A stretch of DNA of 64,000 bases, from the NCBI GenBank assembly GCA_022605955.1, contig JAKCOZ010000003.1:57164179-57228178 (forward strand). Reading direction: 5' to 3'. The first letter of the stretch is position 1. Each line of letters opens with the position of its first letter. Of the stretch, positions 48,978 through 59,900 are shown piece by piece. This stretch comes from Rallus limicola (Eukaryota > Chordata > Aves > Gruiformes > Rallidae). Under the pieces are notes generated by a model. The model saw nothing but the letters and a program-made list of their open reading frames with translations. It was not told where the DNA came from and did not search any database. Made by a program: the position numbers and the translations under genes.

Positions 48978-51080
48978 CATAGAATCATAGAATGGTCTGG
49001 GTTGGAAGGGACCCCAAGGATCATAGAGCTCCAACTCCCCTGCCACAGGCAGGCCCACCAACTTTAGGCCTGGATCTACACAAGATTGCCCATGGCCTCA
49101 TCCAACCTGACCTTGAACACCTCCAGGGAAGGGGCATCCACCACCTCTCTGGGCAGCCTGTTCCAGCACCTCACTACTCTCTACATAAAAAACTTCCCCC
49201 TAATATCTCATCTAAACCTTCCCTCCTTTAGTTTTAATCCATTCCCCCTTGTCCTGGCATTGTCTACTCTTAAAAAGTTGAATCTCCTCCTGTTTGTATA
49301 CTTCCTTCAGGTACTGAAAGGCTGCAATGAGGTTCCCCCCCCCGCAACCTTCTCTTCTCCAGGCTGAACAAGACCAGCTCCCCCAGCCTCTACTCATAGT
49401 GGACGTGCTCCAGCCCTCTAATCATCTTCGTGGCCCTCCTCTGAATCCTCTCCAACAGTTCAACAACTTTCTTGTACTGGGCCCCCAGATCTGGACACAG
49501 TACTCCAGATGGGGCCTTATGAGGGCAGAGTAGAGAGGGACAATCACCTCCCTGTCCCTGCTGGCCACCCCTCTCCTGATGGAGCCCAGGATACCATTGG
49601 CCTTCTGAGCTACAAGAGCTCATGTGAAGTTTCTCAACCACCATGACACCCAGGTCCTTCTCAGCAGGGCTACTCTCAAGGAGCTTTTCTCCCAGTCTGT
49701 ATCAATGTCTGGGATTCTTCTGGCCCAAGTGCAACACCTTACACTTCACAGTGTTGAACCTCATTAGGTTCACCCAGGCCCACCTTTCCAGCCTGTCAAG
49801 ATCCCTCTGGATGGCCTCCTTTCCTTCTGTGGTGTCAACCACACCACTCAGCTTGGTGTCATCCTCAAACCTGCTGAGGGTGCACTCAATTCCATCATCC
49901 ATGTCACTGATAAAGGTGTTAAAGAGCACCTTTCCCAAGACAGACCCCTGTGGGACCCTGCTTGTCACCGGCACCCACCTGGACATAGACCCATTGACCA
50001 CCACCATTTGTCTACATTCAGTCAACTAGTTTGTTATCCACTGGATGGTCCACCCATCAAATCCATATCTCTCCAATTTAGAGATAAGGATGTAGTGGGG
50101 GACTGTGTCAAAGGCCATGCACAGGTCCAGGTAAATGACATCCGTTGCCTTCCCTTTATCTACAGACGCTGTCACTCCATCATTGAAGGTCACCAGATTG
50201 GTAAGGCACGACCTTCCCTTGGTGAAGCTGTGCTGGCTGTCCCAGATCACATGCTCATCCTTCATGTGCTCCAACATGTCCTCCAGGAGGATCTGTTCCA
50301 TGATCTTCCCAGGCACAGAGGTGAGGCTCTCCAGCCTGTAATTCCCTGGGTCTTCCTTGCTCCCTTTCTTATAAATGGGAGCGACATGACCCATTTTCCA
50401 GTCCCCAGAGACCTCTCCTGACAGCCACGACTTTTCAAATATGATGGAGAGTGGCTTGGCAACCACATCAGTCAGCTCCTTCAGGACCCTGGGACGCATG
50501 TCATCCGGCCCCATAGACTTGTAGACATTCAGTCTCATGAGGTGGTCTCGGGCTTGCTCTGCCCTTACAGTGGGGGGGAAATTACTCCCCCAGTTCCCAC
50601 CTAGAGGTTCAGGGATGCAAGGTTCTGGGACATGAGAATTATGAGAATCTTGGCTGCCAGAGAAGACTGAGGCAATGAACTCATTCAGTACCTCAGCTTT
50701 CTCCACATCCTTTGCAGCCAATTCTCCTTTCTCATTTACCAAAGGGGGTACGCTCTCTTTGGCCTGTCTCTTCTGGCCAATGTACCTGTAAAATCCCTTC
50801 TTATTGTTTTTAACATCCCTCGCCAAGTTCAGTTCCATCTGTGCCTTGGCTTTCCTGATCCCATCTCTGCAAGTCCTGACAGCATCCCTGTATTCTTTCC
50901 AGGCAACACACCCTTGTTTCCAGAGCTTGTATTTGCCTTCCCATTCCTTCAGTTTGACGAGTAGGTCCTTGCCTAGCCATGCTGGTCTCCTGCCCCTCCT
51001 GCCCACTTTCTTATTCAGAGGGACAGAGAGCCCTTGAACTCTCAGAAAGGCATCCTTAAAGAGTATATTTTGGAGCATAT
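48978..51080 (-). mobile_element. CR1 LINE, 2.1-kb 3' half with most of the reverse transcriptase
   Basis: The longest CR1 copy here. It starts CATAGAATCATAGAATGG, the perfect CR1 terminus in reverse, then the 3' UTR, then on the minus strand ORF2 from its C-terminus up to the linker before the reverse-transcriptase fingers. It is 5'-truncated near 51080, so the endonuclease and ORF1 are absent. Only a few interruptions break the coding part, which makes it the best-preserved CR1 in the window. Confidence 0.96.
49702..51078 (-). pseudogene. CR1 ORF2 reverse-transcriptase remnant with one in-frame stop
   Basis: The two frames 50026-51078 (350 codons) and 49702-50025 (107 codons) are in register, separated by one stop (TAG, complement of 50026-50028). 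In the first: a basic linker with [20 protein letters not shown] (about residues 71-90), fingers block [19 protein letters not shown] (246-264), [12 protein letters not shown] (287-298), and palm motif [10 protein letters not shown] (316-324; catalytic Asp about 318). In the second: PQGSVLG (25-31) and motif C FEDD (53-56), where the family has FADD, so both catalytic aspartates remain. A further frame, 49390-49644, holds the C-terminal part. The stop, the missing endonuclease and the missing ORF1 make it non-functional. Confidence 0.92.
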
Positions 51081-51515
51081 CTGATACCAGACATAAACAT
51101 AAACTAGCAGATTAGATTAATTCCATAAATTACTAAGGGTCACCATTAGCAAACCTTTAATCTCATTTCAATTTCCTTTCGACAGGAAAAATAACTTTGT
51201 TATGAAAATCTTTGAATAGTATAAGGGTGTTAAAAATAGTCAGCCAAAATCAGTTTAATAAGCTAGTCACAGATTAAAGTCCAGCTACACTGTAATTTAT
51301 AAGGCTGACTGAACAGTTTCTCAAAAGCATTTTTATAAACAACAGTCAAGCATAAAAAATAACTCCTGGAAACTGTAATTTGTATGTCATTAGTTAATAT
51401 TAGCATTAAACATGAAGTACCTCAAAACTATAAAAGTGATTTCAAATTATACCTTCAGCAGTATGTCACACTTCTGCCAGTTGAAGCTGGCTTTTGTGCA
51501 GCATGAATCACGGAG
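51081..51515. other. Non-coding spacer between CR1 copies
   Basis: About 435 bp of AT-rich sequence with no recognised element. It separates two minus-strand CR1 insertions. Confidence 0.6.
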
Positions 51516-52725
51516 TCATAGAATCATCAAAGTTGGAAAAGACCTTCAGGATTAAGCCCAACCATTAGCCCTACACCACTGAACCACTAAAACATCTCCC
51601 AAAGCATATCCTCTACATGTTTTTTAAATACCTTTGTTCCAATATTTCACCACTCTTTGGGAGAAGAAATTTTTCCTAATATCCAATCTGAACTTCCCCT
51701 GGTGCAATTTAAGGCCATTTCCTCTTGTCCTATTGCTAGTCAGTAGGGAGAAGAGGCCAACAGCAGCCTCACTACAACATCCTCTCAGGTGGCTCTAGAG
51801 AGCCACAAGGCCTTTCCTCAGCCTCCTCTTCTCCAGGCTAAACAAGCCCAGATCTGTCATAAGACCTGTTCTCCAGACCCCTAATCAGCCTGGTTGAAAT
51901 TCTCTGCACCCTCTCCAGCACCTCCATGTCCTTTCTATACTGTGGCACCCAAAGCTGCACACAGTACTCAAGGTGTGGCCTCACTAGAGCTGAGTACCAG
52001 GGTAAGATCACCTCCCTGGCCCTGCTGGTCACACTGTTCCTGATAGAAGCCAGGATGCCGTGGGCCTTCTTGGCCACCTGGGCACACTGCTTGCTAAAGT
52101 GTAGCTGAGTGTCAATCAACACCCCCAGGTCTCTCTCTGCCAGGCAGCTCTCTGGCCACCCTGTCTCAAGCCTGTAATGCTGCTGGAGCTTGTTATGGCC
52201 AAAGTGCAGGACCCGGCACTTGGTTTTGATGAAATTCATACCATTGGCCCACCAATGCAGGCTGTCTAGGTCCCTCTGCAGAGCCTCCCTACCCTCGATC
52301 AGATCTACACCTCCACGCAGCTCAGTGTCATCTGCAAATTTACTAAGGGCACACTCTGTCCCCTCCAGATTATCAATAATGATGTTAAAGAGGAGAGACC
52401 TCAGCACTGAGCCCTGGGGAACACCACTCATGACTGGCTGCTAATTGGATTTAACTCTATTTAGCACAACTCTTTTTACCTGGCCCTCCAATCAGTTTAT
52501 TATCCAGCAAAGGGTATGCAGATCCAAACCACAAGCAGCCAGCTTCTTTAGGAGAACGCCATGGGAAACTGTATCAGAGGCCTTCCTAAAGTCAAGGTGG
52601 GCAATATGCACAGCCCTTCCCTTGTCCAGTAAGCAGGTCACCCTGACATAGAAGGAGATCAGCTTATTCAAACAGGACCTCCTCTTCATGAACCCAAGAT
52701 GATTGGGCCTGATCACTATGTTTTC
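51516..52725 (-). mobile_element. CR1 LINE, 1.2-kb 3' part, distinct subfamily
   Basis: Begins TCATAGAATCATCAAAGTTGG and continues GACCTTCAGGATTAAGCCC, a different 3' UTR type from the copies at 49.0 and 52.8 kb. On the minus strand it carries ORF2 from the C-terminus to reverse-transcriptase motif A. 5'-truncated near 52725. Confidence 0.93.
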
Positions 52726-52737
52726 TCTATTTTGCAT
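51838..52737 (-). pseudogene. CR1 ORF2 reverse-transcriptase remnant
   Basis: Two minus-strand frames. The upstream one (52492-52737) has KRRSCLNKLISF and motif A HLDFRKASDTVSH (Asp about residue 49; the family AFD is ASD). It ends in TGA (complement of 52492-52494) where the family has Trp. The downstream one (51838-52431, 197 codons) has GVPQGSVL (3-10), motif C FADD (32-35), [32 protein letters not shown] and [13 protein letters not shown]. Catalytic aspartates are kept, but stops separate the halves and the N-terminal domains are missing. Confidence 0.9.
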
Positions 52738-52785
52738 TACCTTTCACACAAAGAAAATAAAATGCAAACTCCAACCCAAACATTC

Positions 52786-53330
52786 TAGAATCATAGACTC
52801 ACAGACTGGTTTGGGTTGGAAAGGACCTCAAAGATCATCTAGTCCCAACCCTCCCCTGCCACAGGTAGGGACACCCTCCCTTAGACCACATGGCCCAAAG
52901 CCCCATCCAACTTGCCCTTGAACACTGACAGCTTCTCTGGGTAGCCTGTGCCAGGGCCTCAACACCCTCACAGTAAAGGATTTCTTCCTAATATCTAATC
53001 TAAATAAATTCTCCTTCAGCTTCAAGCCATTCCCCTTTGCCCTATCATTCCATGCCCTTGTAAACAGCCTCTTTCCTTTAAGCCCCCTCCACATACTGGA
53101 AGTCTGCTAGAAGGAGTCTTCAGCGCCTTCTCTTCTCCAGGCAAAACAAACCAAACTCTCTCTGCATGTCATCATAGGAGAGGTGCTCCAGTCCTCTCAC
53201 CATCTTTGTGGTCTTACCCTGGACTTTCTCAATCAACTACTACACATCGTGTACTGAGGACCCCAGAGCTGGACACAGTGGAGCAGAAGAGGAGAATCAC
53301 CTCCCTGAACTGTCTTGTCACAAGAAGTAA
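52786..53330 (-). mobile_element. CR1 LINE 3' fragment
   Basis: Starts TAGAATCATAGACTCACAGA, then TTTGGGTTGGAAAGGACCTC and GATCATCTAGTCCCAACC. It continues through the 3' UTR (AACACTGACAGCTTCTCTGG, CAGTAAAGGATTTCTTCC) to the ORF2 end (GGAGAGGTGCTCCAGTCC, CCCCAGAGCTGGACACAGTG). It is only about 60 bp from the preceding CR1, on the same strand, and of a different subfamily. Confidence 0.92.
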
Positions 53331-53356
53331 ATAACCATTCTACTTTATTTGGACTG

Positions 53357-53402
53357 CTAGCTAGGTGATCCAGTGGTCCTTAAGTCACTTAACTTCTCTA
53401 GA
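53357..53402 (+). mobile_element. Possible MIR SINE remnant
   Basis: The sequence CTAGCTAGGTGATCC followed by AAGTCACTTAACTTCTCTAG resembles the MIR consensus around 'CTAGCTGTGTGACC ... AAGTCACTTAACCTCTCTG'. Only about 45 bp match, with gaps, and the rest of the SINE is not recognisable. MIR is an ancient amniote element known in birds at low copy number. A chance match cannot be excluded. Confidence 0.3.
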
Positions 53403-56119
53403 TAAAGCAGGCAGTTAAACAGGAATTACCAGCCAAGAAAGAAGTTTGAAAATTTCCTGGCAAGACAGAATAGGAGGAAGCCCCCATGTGATGTAACTCA
53501 ACATGGTTCAGCTGAAATCACCAGCTGAGAACCTTTATAGCTCAGTGGAGATTTAAAACAAATGCCTCAGAACATACACAGCCTTTATGCAAACTCCAAT
53601 AACATGAGCTGTCTTTTCAATTTAAACCCGAATATGGATGTGTACTAAATTGTATAGCTCATATTAATACAGTTGTTTTGGTGTTTTTTCCCAGGCATGA
53701 CAAATAGCTGTTGCTCTTTCACAGTCACTTGAAAGGACTAAAGCTTCACCCAGTCTAATTTGAAGTTGCTTTTTCTTAGTTTTTGACTCTAATTTTTGAT
53801 GGAGGCATGTTACAGGTTTTGCCATTGCCCTAGTTTGGTCCTGTGTCATGGGATCTCAGCAAATGTGTAGGGTAGAGTGGCTGGCAGTCCACTGCTAATG
53901 GCATGTGTGAAAACGTATGTGAAACAAATTGAGTTTTCCAGGCTTGCCATTGCTTTGAAGTGATGGTCAGACCACTAAGGAGAAGTGGCCTACTGTAAAA
54001 GGAAAAATGGTTTAAAAATACATATTGTATTTATTGTTGATTTTATTTCCTCAGTTCTGGCATTGGTAATATTCTTCAGGAAACTAAATGATGTCATTTC
54101 CTTTCTACAGTCAAGTTACATAAATGCTGGAATGCAGCCACTTCAAACAGCCTTCAAACAGATGGCCATGTGTCTAAAAGCCAGAAAGTGAGAGCAGCCA
54201 CTTGCAGTAAAAAATGTTACCTCACACATGGCATAATGTTTATTTTATAACCTCTCTCATGGACTTACATGGCTCATTCTTCTAATTTTTCCAAGCACAA
54301 ATCCCTTAGGAAGTGGCTGCAAAATACCAAAGTAAAATAAATTTAAATGATATAAATAAAATAACTTGAGCAGAAAAAAACCTAATGTTTCAGTAGATAT
54401 CAGCCACAACAGAGAGCAGAATACAGGCAGATCTCAGTATCAAACATTTCATCTGTTTAGTTACTCCATGACTTGAGTAGTAAACCAGTGCGACTTAAGA
54501 AAACCCAATTCAGTTTAGAGGCTTCATATGGCTGAGTAAGGAACTGTAGCTCAAGGCATGATAACCGAATTCTTTGAACACAAACCCACATTTACCGTAA
54601 CAAAAGAAAACCCAGATGCTGTACTCTGACACATAGTGAGGAGGAGCAAACTGAGCAACTTGGTTCTTAGAAACACAGCCATGAGGACAGAAGCCAGTAC
54701 TATATGACTAAGCTTCCTGAAAAAGCTCAAGACCATGAACAGCTGGTAACTATGGTGACACACATCAGAAAAGGGAAGACAACACAAAGGAAGAGACCAT
54801 TCTACAGGATGCACTGCCACCCATCCTAGTAGACCTATAGCCAGTGCAGCTACTAGAGGTAATGCTGTTCCTTTCTTCCACAGGTTGCTCCTCACATTTT
54901 TCCAGGTGTCAGTTGCAGCTCTAATCTTAGTGTGAAGAGACTCATGGATGCTCTGAAAGGGTAGGGATAACATGAAGGAATCAGGGAGTTAGAAAATCCC
55001 AAAATACTTTCCAGCACCAAAATCTTCTGGCTTGATAAAACCATGCACTGAATATAGTGAGTGGGATTTTTTTAAAGGAGTTCAAAATTATTCTGACTCT
55101 GTTAAAATCTAACACAATGGGAGAAGTCCCTGACTTCAAAAAGAGTGGCAGAAGGCCAAAGCACAGCACTTCTGAAGTTCTATCCAAGCAGTTTTGAGGC
55201 TATTTTCTTCCTGCCTGCATTACACCAAGAATATTGCCTGGTTCCAGAACTGTGGCTTCAATGTCATGTCACTGCCATGTGAAAATTCATCTCTTGAATG
55301 TGAAAGACTGGTTTTCCTCAGGTGGCAAAAATCAGTGACAAAGTCAACTGGGATTGTATATACAGTTTAACTTGATTTACTCATTCACTGCAGCCTGGTT
55401 ATGGAAGCAACCAAAAACCACTACAGGCAATTTCCTCTTTCAAAAGTTTACACTTAAAGAGCAGTGTCCAGTTCCCAGGAAGCTTTTCTGTCCCAGCAAT
55501 CTCTTCCAAATACCAGGAATACAATAAAAACAAAAGTTTCTGCTGGATGTTGCAGCTTACCTCAAGGGCCTTTGCATAGCAGAAAACCACAGCATTTCTT
55601 CTGAGAAGATAGAGTAGATGGAAGTCGTGGTTTTAATGACAACAAATAAAATATCGTGATACTGCCAGCTATCATATTAAGCTTTCTGGATGAGGGTCAG
55701 TGAGGTTTCCTGGAAGTCATGATTGAAGGCAGAGATGTTTCACTCTTCCTCCTTAACAGGTCTGGGAGTTAAAACCTATTTTCTGGGCTGCTTTACTCAA
55801 CTGTAGTAAATCAGCATTGAGAACGCCAGGATCCTTCCCCACAGATCCTTGGGGGCACCACATGGGCAGCAGCTTGGTCTGGCTTTAAGGGAATGAAAGG
55901 CATGTTGCCTGCTGGAGCATAGCAAGCAAGAGAGAAGCCTGTCTCCAGCCCTTTCCCCCCCATACACTCCCCAAGAAGAAAGTCCATGCACACAGCAGCA
56001 TCCTGTCCGGAAGGAAGAAATGCAGGAGACTGAAAGCAGGAAGTCAGGAAACCAGAAGTGCAGAGATGATGTTTATGACAGATATTTGTATCTCAACAAT
56101 ATCAGCGTCAAATAACTTC
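53403..56119. other. Non-coding, no recognisable repeat family
   Basis: Unique-looking sequence. A 140-codon minus-strand frame at 54551-54973 is hydrophobic in parts but has no recognised domain, start context or splice signals. I do not call it a gene. Confidence 0.5.
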
Positions 56120-56903
56120 AGCATTTATGGGTTCAACAAGGCCAAGTGCTGGGTCCTACACTTTGGTCACAGTAACTCCAGGCACTGTTAGAGGCTTGAG
56201 GTAGAGTGGCTGGAGAGCTCCGTGGAGGAGAAGGACCTGGGAGTGTTAGTTGACAGCCAGCAGAACATGAGCTAGTAGTGTGCCCGGGTGGCAAAGGCAG
56301 CCAACAGCATCGTGGCCTGTATCAGGAAATAGTGTCACCAGCAGGAGTAGAGCAGTGATAGTTCTGTTGTACTCAGCTCTGGTGAGGCCACAGCTCAATT
56401 ACTGTGTCCAGTTTTGGGCCCCTTGCTACAAGAGGGACACTGAGATGCTGGAGCATGTCCAGAGTAGGGGAACAAAGCTGGTAAGGGGTCTTGAGCACAA
56501 GTCCTATGTGGAGTGTCTGAGGGAATTGGGGCTTTTTAGTCTAGAGAAAAAGGAGGCTGAAGGGACAACTTATTGCTCTCTACAACTACCTGCAAGGCAG
56601 TTGCAGAGATGTCAGGATTGGTCTCTTCTCTCAGGTAATAAGTGATAGGATGAGAGGGAATGGCTTGAAATTGCACTAGAGGAGTTTTAGGTTAGATATC
56701 AGGAAGAATTTCTTCACTGAAAGGGTTGTCAAGCATTGGAACAGGCTGCCCAGGGAGGTGGTGGAATCATCATAACTGGAGATGTTTAAAAGGCATGCAG
56801 GTGAGGGACATGATCTAGAAGTGGACTAGGCGGGGTTAGGCTATAGTTGGACTTGATGATCTAAAGGTTATCTTCCAACCTAAGTCATTTTATGATTCCA
56901 TGA
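56120..56903 (+). mobile_element. CR1 LINE fragment with intact 3' end
   Basis: Starts within ORF2 (AACAAGGCCAAGTGCTGGGTCC, here split as AACAAGGCC and AAGTGCTGGGTCC). It runs through GCTCTGGTGAGGCCACAG (56377-56394) and GTTTTGGGCCCC. It then enters the 3' UTR (CAGGCTGCCCAGGGAGGTGG, 56743-56762) and ends GACTTGATGATCTAAAGG then TTTTATGATTCCATGAT. The frame 56280-56645 carries [17 protein letters not shown] and [14 protein letters not shown]. It is 5'-truncated and interrupted, so inactive. Confidence 0.94.
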
Positions 56904-59900
56904 TCACTTGATAGGACAGTACTTCTATGTGATGGGGCTGTTGTCCATCACTCCTACAACACCTGCAAACTTGCTCTGCTTGCTAAGAGCAGTAATTGTG
57001 AGATTTTGTGTAACTGCCACAGTTGTCAAAGCCTGCTATGCAATTCAATTCTTGGTTCAAATAGTAGTATTACGAAGACCACACTACATTACAGCAACAA
57101 ATGGCACCAACCTGACTTTAAAAGGTACCAATCCAATTTTAATACTTCAGCATCATGTTTTGTATCTTTGCACTACAGCCACACAGAAAAACTATGCTTG
57201 AGTATTATTTCATCAACAAAACAAAGTTCCAAACCTTAGATTTATTTTTTTTATGGGACAATAAAGGTTGATCAGAGGTCTATAAATAGTTTGTTGGTCT
57301 GTAACAACCAACTGTATGAAAAAGACTGCACAAGAACAGGTATCGTTGTAATTCTTTGCAGCAGTGATGGAAGGTAACAGTGTGGCGTAAAGACCCTGCA
57401 CAAGCCAGATTCATGGTCAGAGGAGTGAGAGAGTAAATGAGAGGAAGGGAGAGAGAGCATAAGGGTTACACAGATTCCTCCACTCTTCTCTGTGTCCTCA
57501 AGGACAAACTCCATGTAATAGTCTGCTCTAGTAGTACCCTGTATCAGAAAAGCCCGGTGCTTTCTCTTTAGTGACTGCCAAAGCCAAAATTTAAATCAAG
57601 TCATTGGTGCAGTTTGCCTTATTATTCAATACTGTGTGAGGGGAAGGTCTGCTTTCTCCGGGGTCATTCTGTGTTCGCTGTGTGACAGAGACAAGAAGTC
57701 ACTTGGAAGAAGGTCTGAGTGGGTGCTGGAAAAAGGCAGTTCATTCGTTTCTCTCATCTGCTGCACTGTCTTTTCTCATCTCCAAGGAGACTGATTGATC
57801 CTCACTGCCAATGCACCAGAGGCACAGGAATGCACTGCAGTGAAATCATGAGTCAGAACTCCTCAATACATCTTGAACTGTTAAAGAGTTGAGAATCAAT
57901 ACACTCCACCAAGGAAACAGAACCAAACGTACCAGCCACTGCTGCAATCAAACCACTACTTTTTTACTACGATTACAAGTTCTTTACTTAGGGTCTTGTG
58001 ACTGTTTGGAATGTCAAATGTCTCTATTCAGGATGTTTCTTGGCTGTATTTTGTATGTATTTGATTGCAAAAGAACATTTTAGAGATCCTATTACCTTAA
58101 GGTAGAATTGTGTCCTCAAATGTTTTTATGCTTCTCTTGGGCTCTGCTGCCTGAACTCCACCAAATAGTCTAATAAGTTCCATATGCCCATTTTTTTTGA
58201 AGAACACATTTTCAAAGCAGCAAATGTTTTGACGGATTGGCTCACGGAGAGCCTGAATGCTGTTATACACATCGTTTAGCATTCCACAAGGCCCCCACTG
58301 TTAAATTCTGGGAATGTGGCCAGAGTGACCTACCTAATACTGCACAAACTAGCAAAAAAAAAAAAAAAAAAAAAGAAGAAGAAATTCTTAACCATTGTGC
58401 TGCACTAAAGCATATTTGGAATTTGAACGTGCATTTGCTGCCCTGGTAAATTGTGTTTGAGGTGTGTGGGAATTAGGCTGACACGTAACTGGACTCACAG
58501 AAAGAATGTTGTGCATAAAACTAAAAATATGTTTTTTAAGTAGTTCACACACTTCATCTAAAGTAGAAACCAGGGCCCCAGCCTTTCAAGAAGTTAAACA
58601 CCACCTGAGAAGCTAAGCCTCCCACACACATTGAGTTCAGGCAAACACGAGTGTGTCCAACACTGTAAAGAACAAACCAATTCATTACAGAGCTTGACAC
58701 TTCATTCAGAGCGTAGTGGAAATATTTAAGAGAATGCAGCAAACACATATGCGTGTAATTTAACTCTATATTATAAATGCATCTAGGATTGGGAAAAAAA
58801 TACTCTCACATTTATTTTGGTTAAGGAAACGTTCTAACATTTTTGTAAAGGCTTCAACTCCCACATTGATTTTTCTTTCTCCCTTTTCTGGTGGCAATTT
58901 TTTATTTCTCTTTTCATACACTAGTCTCAGCTCAAAACATTCTGGGAAGCAGGTGCGTTTCCGTGAATTTCTTTACATATTGAAGTCAAGAGACTTGAGC
59001 AGACTGAGAAAAAAATTATCAGCTTAGTGCTGCAGCCTCTGATCCCCCAAGCTGAAACCAAGTGATGCTTAGATTTTCTCCTGAAAAAAAGAAAGAATTA
59101 CAATGTGTTTGTTTATTTGGAAGGGAAAACTTCATGACATAGCATACTAATTCTGTTTATGTAACCCACATAAAATTCAGCACCTAACATTATACCAAAG
59201 CGAGAAGAGAGAAAAGCAGGGAGGAGGATATGTGGGTGCTAGGATATTCTGTGTCTCTGCACAGAGGATGAAAGGCAAGGCAGGGTTAATGACCCAGGAG
59301 AGATCAGCAGGATCTGCATTTGGGAGTGGCAGTTACTAGACATGTTCATTAGCTGATGTGGAAATCAGTTATGTAGTTGCCATAAGTCATATATGGCATA
59401 AGTTCTTTCACCTACGCCAATTAGACTGCAAATACAGAAAGGATGAAGTGAGTGCATGCACATGTGTGTGCAAAAGCAGCTGTTTAACACAGGAAAACAT
59501 GTACCTGCAACGGTAAACTGGATTTCCCAGTCTGGACCATCATCACACCACGGTATTAGATGAAGACAGTTTTTGCTGGTCCAATAAGAAGTGTTTTAAG
59601 GAGGGAGTATTACCTTGTAGACTGAAGGGCTGACACAAAATCTGGGATATTTTATGGGCTGATCCTAATAACTGCTCCACTTCGAATACAAGCTACAGAT
59701 TTTTGTTGCCATCAGCAGTTATGCTGACCTCTTACCCCAGAGGCTGGAATGCTGCTGGCTGTACCTGTTGCCAAGATGCTGGAGGACTGGAAAAAAATGA
59801 GACCTTTGCAAGCTCTTAGCAGCCTATAATGACAAATACAACATGTCTGGGACATGCTGTCAAGAATAAGACACCAGGTCTGGACAAAGATCAGTGGGAG

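Noticed and set aside
48966..51081. Possible target-site duplication around the 2.1-kb CR1 (ATTTTAGCATATC left, ATTTTGGAGCATATC right)
   Set aside because: The right-hand copy overlaps sequence that encodes CR1 ORF2 (the LQN segment), so the match is more likely microhomology or chance. CR1 typically lacks clear target duplications.
54551..54973. 140-codon minus-strand frame with hydrophobic stretches, resembling a membrane protein
   Set aside because: No family motif, no splice signals or start context, no neighbouring exon. Hydrophobicity alone arises readily from T-rich codons.
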